From: Primula veris
Taxonomy: Eukaryota > Streptophyta > Magnoliopsida > Ericales > Primulaceae
Direction: 5' to 3'
NCBI GenBank assembly: GCA_963682055.1
Contig: OY821747.1
Span: forward strand, 13,752,258-13,816,257
Length of the DNA stretch: 64,000 bases
The translations under genes and the position numbers were made by a program. How positions within the stretch are numbered: the stretch's first letter is position 1; each line of letters begins with the position of its first letter. The notes beneath the pieces were generated by a model that saw only the letters and a list, made by a program, of their open reading frames with translations, did not search any database and was not told the origin of the DNA. Positions 55,401-64,000 of the stretch are shown here, piece after piece.

Positions 55401-55560
55401 ATTAGTTACTTACATGGTATTTCGGCCTATATCATTCGGCTACATAGTTTCTCATGGGTACCGGTTTTGTCCCACACTGGATTTTTCGGCCGGTTTTATG
55501 TGTATAGCACCGCGAATGAATATCGACTGCATGAAGACGAATAATTTAAAACGTCCAAAT
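49440..55560 (+). pseudogene. Copia gag-pol remnant, heavily decayed
   Basis: No long reading frame is left, but short pieces in order mark a Copia polyprotein: a PPLGG-like site (52930-52955), LPDAFNDFMRCHDI...SRIDVPIGRRV (53080-53175), FGPVAPTTP (53560-53586), ARLVAQDFSHT of RT (53653-53685), MNVVMLYLYGDL (53785-53820), and VIFEDNLLLSIKRD near the RNase H (54729-54770). Stops and frame changes are everywhere. An array of gapped palindromes overlies it. Confidence 0.7.
50505..55070 (+). repeat. Dispersed gapped palindromes with a CCWGTCGT-like spacer
   Basis: CCTGTCG occurs at 50571, 51755, 51830, 52023, 52564, 52934, 53176 and 54836; CCTGTTG variants at 50514 and 52083; CAGTCG forms near 54881, 54913, 54957 and 55059. 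Most sit between short inverted arms: CTTGCAC..GTGCAAG, GAGCAT..ATGCTC, AGCAT..ATGCT, CGTGTT..AACACG, ATCGA..TCGAT. Arm sequences differ while the spacer is kept. Confidence 0.6.
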
Positions 55561-55569
55561 GGGGAGTAT

Positions 55570-55766
55570 TGTAGAATATTATTGTACTATTGGACTTGAC
55601 CTTTATGAGTTTTAGTTAGGCTCAAGTGGGCTTATAACCCTACCACTCTATCTATATAAAGAGTGTTAGATGTCTTATATCAAAAACTTTAATTCGTCGA
55701 TAATAATATTGTTCTCGCTCTCTCTACTTTTGTCTCTATATCTATGTTGAGGTAATATGACTCACA
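55570..55766 (+). repeat. 3' LTR of the old Copia element
   Basis: Starts TGTAGAATATT after AAATGGGGAG and ends ACTCACA. Confidence 0.7.
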
Positions 55767-55768
55767 AA

Positions 55769-55804
55769 GGCTTTAAGCATAGCTATTTGGTAATTAGTCA
55801 AAAC
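55769..55804 (+). repeat. Flanking direct repeat, right
   Basis: Matches 49165-49200; begins three bases after the 3' LTR. Confidence 0.7.
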
Positions 55805-55859
55805 TTGTATTATTTGGTAATTGTTCCTTCCTTATATTATCAGTGGAAGTTAAAATATA

Positions 55860-57896
55860 GGGGTAATTCCCTATAAGTATCTCATAACAACTTATATTCC
55901 TCCTAAATATCTTCATAAGTTCACATTCTCCATAGGTAGCACTTTTTAATTATTTAGTTTATTTATTAAATTGTCATACAAACCAAACCAAAATATAATA
56001 TACATATTTTATCTTTCTACAAACCCAAAAAAATAGTTTTAAATTACAACAAAATAAAATAAAAAAACACAAAAAAATTATAAAAATGAAAAAAATCACA
56101 AAAAATATAAAAAATCACAAAAAAAAAAAATCACAAAAAATCATAAAAAAATTATAAAAAATCAAAAAAATATAAAAAATTTATGAAAAATCAAAAAAAT
56201 CATAAAAAATTATAAAAACAACAAAAAATCACAAAAAATCATAAAAATAAAAAAAAAACTATTAAAAAAATTATAAAAATCACCAAAAATTATTAAAAAA
56301 TCACCAAAAATTATAAAAAAATCACAAACTTTTTAAAAAATTACAAAAAAAATTTATAATTTTTTTTGTCAATATAGCACTTTTTATACCGAAAAATCAA
56401 AAAAAAATATAAAAAATGACAAAAACTTATAAAAAATCACAAAAAATTATAAAAAATCACAAAAATCACAAAAAAAAAGAATTATAAAAAAATCATAAAA
56501 TCATAAAATTTTTAAAAAATTACAAAAAATATATAATATTTTTTTTGTCAATATAACACTTTTTATACCGAAAAGTGATTTTTTTTATAAAAACAAATGG
56601 TTTTTCCATGATAAATGTGCCTTTTTTTTAATCTAAATGAGCTGAAAGTTTATTTAGTTCAGTCAAAAATACATATAATTCAGTCAAAAGCGTATATAGT
56701 TCAATAAAAGTGCATATAGTTCAGTCGAAAGTGTATATAGTTAGTCAAAAATGCATTCAATTCAGCTGAAAGTACATCTTGTTCCGTTGGCATACAATTC
56801 AGTTGAAAGTAAAAATAGTTCAATAAAATTGAGTATGCATATAGTTCAGCTAAAAGTGCATCTGGTTCAGCTGAAAATACATCTGGTTCGGCTTAAAGTG
56901 CATCTAATTTAGTGGAAAGCACAAATAATTAAGTCAAAAGTGCATATAATGTAGTCGAAAATAAATATAGTACAGTCGAAAGTGCATATAGTTCTGTCAA
57001 AAATGCATCTGATTCAACTAAAAGTGCATCTGGTACAACTGAAAGTGCATATGGTTCAGCTGAAAGTGCATATGGTTCAGCTAAAGTGTATCTGGTTCAG
57101 TTGAAAGTGCATATGGTTCAGACAAAAGTGCATCTAGTTCAATAAAAGTGTATATCGTTCAGTAAAACCTGCATCTGGTTCAACTAAAAGTGCATCAGGT
57201 TCAGCTGAAAATGCATGTAGTTCAGCTAAAAGTGCATCTGGTTCAGTCGAAAGTGCATCTAGTACAGTCGAAAGTGCATAAAATTCAATAAAAGTGATTT
57301 TTTTTGTGATTTTTTTCATTTTTTTTTATAATTTTTGGTTTTTTTTAATTTTTTTTATAAATTTTTTATTATTTTTTATATTTTTATAATATTTTGTGAT
57401 TTTTTTCATTTTTTTTCATTTTTTTTCATTTTTTTGATTTTTTGTGTTTTTTTCATTTTTTTTCATTTTATGTGATTTTTTATAATATTTTGTGTTTTTT
57501 TTCATTTTTTCATTTTTTTCATTTTTTATAAAAATTTTTATTTTTTTTATAATTTTTTTTAAAATTTTGTTATTTTTTGTGATTTTTTCATTTTTTATAA
57601 TTTTTTTTGTGATTTTTTTTTTCTTTGTTATTTTTTTTTTATTTTTTGTGATTTTTTTATAAAAATACATTTTTTTAATTTTTACAATTTTTTGTTATTT
57701 TTTTTCATTTATTTTGAGATTTTTTGCATTTTATATAATTTTATGTGTTTTTTTTTCCATTTTTTATGAAATATGTGTATGGTGTTTTCGTAAATAAAAT
57801 AAATAATTAAAAAATGGTAGCTATAGAAAATATGAACTTATGGAAGTAGATATGAGTAATATAAGTTCAAAAGTGGTAACTATTTGGCATTATTTG
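55860..57896. mobile_element. Non-autonomous Mutator-like element 2 with minisatellite core
   Basis: TAAAATATA at 55851-55859 and 57897-57905 is a perfect 9-bp duplication. Inverted ends run for about 105 bp: AACTTATATT, ATAAGTTCA, TAATTATTTA and similar blocks pair, and the right end (complement) CAAATAATGCCAAATAGT resembles the end of element 1 (GGGGAAATGCCAAAAAAGT). Inside, A-rich CACAAAAAATTATAAAAA sequence (56040-56560) and T-rich sequence (57295-57770) are inverted against each other around a central minisatellite. No transposase. Confidence 0.8.
56640..57295 (+). repeat. AGTGCATMTGGTTCAGYTGAA minisatellite in Mutator-like element 2
   Basis: About 30 imperfect units of 20-23 bp containing GTGCAT(A/C)T and GTTCAG(T/C)(C/T)GAAA. 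The GTGCAT core is shared with the minisatellite of element 1. Confidence 0.85.
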
Positions 57897-58259
57897 TAAA
57901 ATATATTTCGTTTTGTGGTAATATCTTTCCATCATAAAAAATATATTCTGGTGGGGAAGCATCATAACAATAACAATAATTATTTGGCTATGTTTCAAAT
58001 AATATGTAATTTGCATGACTATTACCTTGGTATCTTTCAAGTAACTTGTAGCCGTCTATGCCACGTTCTAAATATGGTAGCTGCAGTTATAGAAATGTCT
58101 GAGTATATTATTAGTTGATTGTATCGAAAAAGGAAACTGTTACGTGTGAAAAAAGGAATTGGAATTAAACCGAAAAGACTTTGTTTACTTCCCCTTTGAC
58201 TTTTTTTTTTACGTTGAAAAGCCGGTTCATATCCACTCCACCATATACATATCTTTTAG

Positions 58260-58267
58260 TATATAAA
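58260..58267 (+). promoter_or_regulatory. Probable TATA box of the rhamnogalacturonan lyase gene
   Basis: TATATAAA in a region otherwise free of repeats, about 260 bases before the ATG. A W-box-like TTTGACTT lies near 58195. The element at 55860-57896 ends about 360 bases upstream of this box. Confidence 0.45.
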
Positions 58268-58525
58268 TTAAGCGGATTCTTTTGGGACATTTATTTTATT
58301 TCCAAACATAGTTGTCCACCTAAGTCATTCTAGCTAGCCAACTCCTAATTAAACCAAGAACCCATATTTTATTTATTCTCTTCTCAAAATCTCAGGACGC
58401 ATTAATCAAAGTGCGTAAATCTTTTTTTGTTAAATTCGAAATCTTTGTCATGCAAGTTCTCTAAACTAAGAAGTTTGTGCCTAACTTATAAACTTTCGAG
58501 TTACTGTTTTGTTTACCACCTTGAT

Positions 58526-61500
58526 ATGGAGAAGCTGTTGATGAGGAGACAATGGAGCTTGTTTTTCGGTTTCCTTTGTATTCTTCAATTATGTATTTTC
58601 ACTGAATCTTCAACAATGAGGTATTCCAAATATATCTCAATTTGCTATCGTTTAATGTGCTAATGTGTTGTAAAACCAATATTTTTTTTCCAAAACAAAG
58701 TATTTAGTGAAACAGAAAACGAATATATGTAATTCTTCTTTGTATCGTTAATAGTTTTTGAGCTAGAATATCTACCCAGGAGTATAGTATATTTTTAGTG
58801 AAACGTAAGTCGCAACTGAAAACATTGTACATAATTTTTTTAACTATATAATAGTCTAAAACTTGTATACATCCAGAAGTTACTTCGTTTATAGTTTATA
58901 TAATATGTATGTACTATAATTATATATGTTACATCACAATCCATGCAAACTGGGTAAAGGGTTATAACATATATACGTGGCCAAGGACATGAGTATATGA
59001 CCCTGATTTTAAAATACGGGGTTTGTACGATTGCAATCATCTTGCTCTTAATTAACATAAAGGACACATTGATCAATCGAATTTGAGCGCTGTTAGAGTT
59101 GTCCATGTGCCTAATATTTTTTGAATCCTAATTATGGATTTTGTAGTCTGTAATCTGTAATATGTTAGATGAATTGTCGACGCTTTTCCCATTTATTTAA
59201 TAGCTTAAACGATATATATTGGTTCATAAAACTTACATTAACATCAGGAACACAAACGGAGCATCATCACGTCCTCCGGTACGGTTGCGGAGGTTGGACA
59301 ATGGCCATGTAAGTTTAACTTAGCACCTTGCTCTGCATACAAGTTTCTTAATTTCTTTCTTTCATTTTTGGGTTTGAGAAACTGTTCTAATGTTTCTCTT
59401 TGACGCAGGTTGTTTTAGATAATGGACTTGTTAAAGTAACTTTATCAATTCCAGACGGATTGATAACTGGTATACAATATGGTAGATTTCGTAATTTACT
59501 TGTATCTGGCAAGGAAGACAATAGGGGGTAAGTTAGTAGAAATCTAATATCTTATTTTAAGCTTTGTAGAAATTGGATTTGCATTGTAGCTTTAACTTTG
59601 AGATCAATCTTATATAACTTTTCTAAATGGAAATTCTAGGTATTGGGATATAGTTTGGGGAGATACTGGAAGTAGACAAGGCATTCAAGATAAGTAAGTC
59701 ATCGTGCTTTGCTTATATATTTCAAAAACTAGCTCTACATTGTGATTAAGAGAAATGACTTGTAACGATAACTTGCAGATTGCCTGGGACAAATTATAAG
59801 ATAATCAAAGAAAGTGATGAACAAATCGAGATTTCATTTTATAGTACATACGATCCTTCCGTGCATAGTGCAGCTCTCCCGTTAAACATAGACAAAAGGT
59901 GCAGCATTTGAGACAACTTTCCTATTTCCATGGTGGCATATATAGTTTGATAACCTGTAACCATATAAAAACACATATATCCTCTATTCGTTCTAAAATG
60001 TTTGTCCTTATTTCCTTTTTAGGAAATTACATATTGTTTGTCTATTTTATAAAAAATCAACTAACACTGCAAAAAATTGTCACGATAGCAAGAAACATTG
60101 TTGCTATTATGATGGTAAAGTGATTTTTGCAAAATTTACGACACTCATTTTAGCAACAAAGATTCTGATTGCATCCTTACGTCTTCCCCTTGTGTAAATA
60201 GTTAACAAATGGAAGAAATATGGACAAAACATTCAGAACAAAGAGAGTAATTGATAGTCAAAAATAATTTTATTTCTTTAAATTCAGGTTTATAATGCTC
60301 CGTGGATCCTCGGGTTTCTATACCTATGCGATATTTGAGCGTCTAGAGGGATGGCGTGGTATCAATATTGAACAAGCAAGAGTTGCCTTCAAGCTTTCTC
60401 CAAAAACGTAAGTGTCACACATATTACATTAGTCACTATTACATTTTTAAAAAAGATTTCTTAAAAATTAAAAATACTCGGTTTCAAAACTCAAAAAGCT
60501 AGAACAAACTTTGCAAAAAGGCTTAGGCCTCAAATCTTCTTACACCCTCTGCAAAGATCATGAAGAAACGCTTAAGCCACGTTTTTCTGGAAAAAATTGC
60601 TCACTATATATATATATATATTATAGAATATATATATATATATATATCTTTGCACTCTCCAACATTTTCCCATCGCCATTTCATGTCGATCCTTGTGCTT
60701 TCTGCCCATGTAAAAATGTAATACTTTGGTGACATTTTCAGGTTTGATTATATGTCTGTTTCAGACTCAAGGCAAAGATTCATGCCAACAGATTTTGACC
60801 GTAATACTGGGCAGCAATTGTCTTTTAAAGAAGCCGTTTTACTGACAAATTCGGGGAACCCTAAGTTCAGAGGAGAGGTAAATGCATGTCAAACTATATC
60901 CCATTCCAAGACTTAAATTTTGACACTATATACATACAGACTATTTATATGATCATAAAAATTGTGAATGCATCAAGTTTCCTTTTCTGATTAAGATGAT
61001 ACTTAATTAAGCCAGAAGTGTATTATATACCATATTAGGTGGACGACAAGTACCAATACTCGGCAGATATAAAAGATAATCAAGTTCATGGATGGATATC
61101 CGCTTCCAAGACTGTTGGATTTTGGGTAATCACTCCAAGCAACGAGTTTCGAATCGGTGGTCCTATCAAGCAAGAGTTATCTTCACATGTTGGGCCAACT
61201 AGCTTAGCGGTATGTTTAACATAGCAACACATGTATAGGAGGTGATACTGATATTGAAAAATCAGAAAACTAATTTCTTTCACAATTTTTTAAAAAATAG
61301 GAATTTTTTAACAAATTTGTGTGAATTTGCATTCAAAAAAGTGTACAAATCAATGATTATTGAGATATTATCGTTCCATGGCAGGTGTTTTTTAGTTCTC
61401 ACTACGCGGGGACAGTGAGCCCAAAATTTGAAAAAGGAGAAGCTTGGAAGAAGGTTTTTGGGCCTATTTTTATCTACCTTAACTCTGTTTCCTCTGCTGA

Positions 61501-63915
61501 TGAGGAACCTCGTAAACTTCTATGGGAAAACGCTAAACAACAAGTGAGTGTATATATATCTATCTTATTCATGTTTTTCTTTTCTTCATACATTACCCAT
61601 GATGTTACGAATAAAACGGACTGTACAGTATTGGTCAATAAAAATTAAAATCAAACTATTGACATGAATAAGTTTCTCCCCGATATCATGTATCCGGTCT
61701 TATTTTTTTCATATGATACTAATTTAAATTCCACTGGTGTAAATTTCCTGGTTAAAAACTCAACCGGATGGAACAATGTTTTAAATAGCGTTATCACTAA
61801 CGTAACGTTTTTTCGAGAGAAACGTTAAAAGCGTAAATAGCGTTGCTACATAGCTTTGCGGTGTAATTATTTTTGCCTAAATATATATAAAAATTTGTAA
61901 CTAATAATCATAAAATGATTGTAGTTGAGATGATAGATCACTTACATTGTTTGCAAGAGTTTTGGGGTTCGATTTCGTTTAAACTCCAATACTTTCATTA
62001 AAATTTTGACTGCAAAATAAAAATAAAAATTGAGTTGCACCCGCTATTTACGCTAGCAGTCCACTATTTCGCACTATTTGCACTGTTAGTACCTATAGCA
62101 CGAATTTAGCGTTTTTCCATCCACATAGCGTTTTTGAAAAACGCTATTTTACAAAATATAACGCAACATAGCGCGCTTTTTAAAATAATGATATGGAAAG
62201 ATTAGTATAAAACCAAGTTCTAAAAGCTTTCAAAAATTTAGAATAAGAAATAAAGTTCGTTTTCTTAATGTCTATAATATAAATATTCAAGTAATAAAGT
62301 TTTTTTTTAATCACATATGCTGCTATGCATACCTTATTCTATATACTAATATTTAAATTATTATACTTACTTTTCCCTATTTTGATATATAATTAGATGA
62401 AGATGGAGACCCAGAGTTGGCCTTATGATTTCCCTGTTTCAGAAGAGTATCCTAATGCTAATCAAAGGGGTACCGTCAGTGGCAGATTGATGGTCCGTGA
62501 CAGGTATATACATAAACATAAGCGACATAAGCGACATCCTGAGATATGTTACAAAGAATATCTCTTTTATATTCAGAAATTATAGTAAAATCTTGTTACA
62601 AATAGATAGCCAAGTTTCTTCTCCATTCTACCATGAGTTCAACTGATAAAAAATCATTTGTTAGATATGATTCTACAATTGTACTTAAGCAAAATGTTTT
62701 ATTCTTGATTGTGAGTGAATAGAGAATGCTTGTAAGATACTGACACCAATCTTTTAAGGGTGCCCTATTAGTATGAACTATGAAGTACATACTAACTTTA
62801 TCAAATGTTGTAGGTACATATACAAAGACCTTATTAACGGGAAATTTGCTTATGTTGGATTAGCGAAACCTGGAGCTGAGAGATCATGGCAGTATGAAAA
62901 CAAGGTAAACTAAAAAATAGCTTTTCAACTAGTGGAAAAAAATATATAGTGCACCAAACCTCTTTGATTAGTTTTGTCCTCTAACTTAATTAATGTCACT
63001 TCTGCAGGGTTATCAGTTCTGGACACAAGCTGATAGAGAGGGCAACTTCGTAATTAAAAATGTACGAGCTGGGAACTATAGCTTGTTCAGTTGGGTCCGT
63101 GGTTTTATTGGGGATTATAAATATCAAGTTGACATCAATGTTGAGCCAGGTAGAATTTCCTTCTCCCTTTTCCAATAAAAGTACTAGTGACTATATCGAT
63201 ATGAAAAGGAGAAATTAATTGGTCATTTTGTGTTGGATAGGTAAATGTTACTGAGACCTTCTTGTGTTAAAACGTGATAAATTGTCTACGTTATTGCATC
63301 AATATTTTGAAATTAATCTGTCCAGAACATAGTTATTAGTAACATCGATGAACGATGCTTAACACAAAGTCATGTATGCATTTCCCAAGCCAGACAATTC
63401 TCTATAATACAGCTTAAATTGTGTCTAGTTATGTTGCCTTTTCGAAACTTCCACTAGCTATCAGTATCATTATCATACGCTAATTTTTATTGATAATAGT
63501 TACATTTTCTTCTTTTGTTTTTGACACGTCCAGGTTCTGATATCAAGCTAGGGTCATTCATTTATGATCCGCTAAGGAGTGGGCCAACTATTTGGGAAAT
63601 AGGCATTCCTGATAGAACTGCTGCTGAATTTTACGTCCCGGACCCTGATCCACATTTTCTGAACCATTTATTTGTTAACATCTCTGAAAAGTATGATAAT
63701 AATTACTCATTATCCTTCTTGCATTGCATAGCTTGCTATAGTCTGAATAAATTTAACTTATTCTCTTATGCTTTTGGCAAATTAATTTTAAGCAGCAAGT
63801 TCAGGCAATATGGGTTGTGGGATCGATACACAGATCTTTATCCAAGTAAAGATCTCGTCTACACTGTCGGATCTAGTGACTACAGGAAGGACTGGTTCTA
63901 CGCTCATGTCACCAG
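58526..63915 (+). CDS. Rhamnogalacturonan (rhamnogalacturonate) lyase, PL4 family, 3'-partial
   Basis: Exons: 58526-58620, 59248-59308, 59409-59527, 59640-59693, 59779-59898, 60288-60407, 60742-60877, 61039-61209, 61385-61543, 62397-62503, 62814-62904, 63008-63149, 63534-63690, 63796-63915. All junctions GT..AG and the frame holds through 1652 nt (550 codons). Starts MEKLLMRRQWSLFFGFLCIL, a signal-peptide-like segment, so probably secreted to the wall, where the family cleaves the rhamnogalacturonan I backbone of pectin by beta-elimination. Catalytic-domain landmarks: VVLDNGLVKVTLS, GYWDIVWGD, RFIMLRGSSGFYTYAI, DDKYQYSADIKDNQVHGWIS, VGFWVITPSNEFRIGGP, SSHYAGTVSPKFEKGEAWKKVFGP. Then the fibronectin-like part (QRGTVSGRLMVRDR, GFIGDYKYQVD) and the start of the C-terminal carbohydrate-binding-like domain (WEIGIPDRTAAEFYVPDP, GLWDRYTDLYP, DYRKDWFYAHV). 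The end lies outside the window. No inactivating change seen. Confidence 0.92.
61776..62190. mobile_element. MITE-like insertion in intron 9 of the lyase gene
   Basis: Inverted ends TGTTTTAAATAGCG (left) and CGCTTTTTAAAATAAT (right), with several further TAGCG/CGCTA pairs inside (AGCGTTTTT, AAAACGCTATTTT). About 415 bp in an 853-bp intron. Target duplication not clear. Confidence 0.45.
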
Positions 63916-64000
63916 GTTATCAACTCATCTTATACGTAATTTCCCATATGTTTTAGTTTAGTCTCCTCTTTTAAGTCCTCCCATCGCTACATGTTTTTGA
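63916..64000 (+). other. Start of intron 14 of the lyase gene
   Basis: GT donor at 63916 after ACCAG; the gene runs off the window. Confidence 0.6.

Larger units (their letters stand above)
49209..55766 (+). mobile_element. Old Ty1/Copia element with ~200-bp LTRs
   Basis: LTRs 49209-49414 and 55570-55766 share CTATCTATATAAAGAG, ATCAAAAAC, TTCTCTCTCT and ACTCACA, but are heavily diverged. A PBS-like ACACGTTAGCAGCACG follows the 5' LTR and a purine tract (AAATGGGGAG) precedes the 3' LTR. The 3' untranslated part has the repeated (T)TTTTTCCCACT.GGTTTT phrases usual before Copia 3' LTRs (55100-55390). Total 6.56 kb. Confidence 0.75.

Noticed and set aside
57416..57670. Lys/Ile/Asn-rich frame
   Set aside because: Low-complexity T-rich DNA inside Mutator-like element 2.
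60604..60650. TA-rich hairpin in intron 6 of the lyase
   Set aside because: Simple microsatellite; no sign of a structured RNA or microRNA precursor.

Overview
This is nuclear DNA from a flowering plant, almost certainly a eudicot. The evidence is an AT-rich background, intron-containing genes with GT..AG borders, and plant-specific transposon lineages: Sirevirus-like Copia, Tat-like Gypsy, plant L1 with an RNase H domain, Mutator-like elements, pogo/Lemi-like elements and TRIMs. I see no rRNA, tRNA or CRISPR. The only ordinary host gene I can support is a rhamnogalacturonan lyase at the right edge. The rest is nested transposons.

Layout. 1-752: tail and 3' LTR of a Copia element that starts left of the window. 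About 1.5-14.35 kb: a 5'-truncated Sirevirus-like Copia element with broken integrase/RT/RNase H, an extra env-like ORF and a 3' LTR. That LTR is split by a complete 6.57 kb L1-type LINE with a 16-bp target duplication. 14.35-33.16 kb: an 18.4 kb Tat-lineage Gypsy element on the minus strand, with 531-bp LTRs at 14795-15325 and 32629-33159. A second PBS and partial gag lie beyond its 3' LTR, so it looks like a recombinant or tandem copy. Its gag and pol are broken. Between pol and the 3' LTR it carries about 9 kb of plus-strand (antisense) small genes, most with their own TATA box, then a two-monomer tandem repeat.

33.6-35.3 kb: non-autonomous Mutator-like element with a 9-bp duplication and a minisatellite core. 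35.9-36.9 kb: minisatellite interrupted by a TRIM. 37.7-38.3 kb: a second TRIM-like element. 38.7-39.2 kb: LINE RNase H fossil with a nested short retroposon. 42.9-44.6 kb: a degenerate relative of the minisatellite-bearing element, with a MITE inside. 45.6-47.5 kb: pogo-like transposon with a broken CENP-B/DDE transposase. 49.2-55.8 kb: old Copia element, LTRs about 200 bp. 55.9-57.9 kb: second minisatellite-bearing Mutator-like element with a 9-bp duplication. 58.5-63.9 kb: rhamnogalacturonan lyase, 14 exons visible, 3' end cut by the window.

Most interesting signals: (1) the eight-gene antisense array in the Tat element, encoding mostly small coiled-coil proteins, seven of the eight still open while the sense genes are broken; (2) Mutator-like elements that carry GTGCATA-type minisatellites; (3) a series of short gapped palindromes with a conserved CCWGTCGT-like spacer in the old Copia element.
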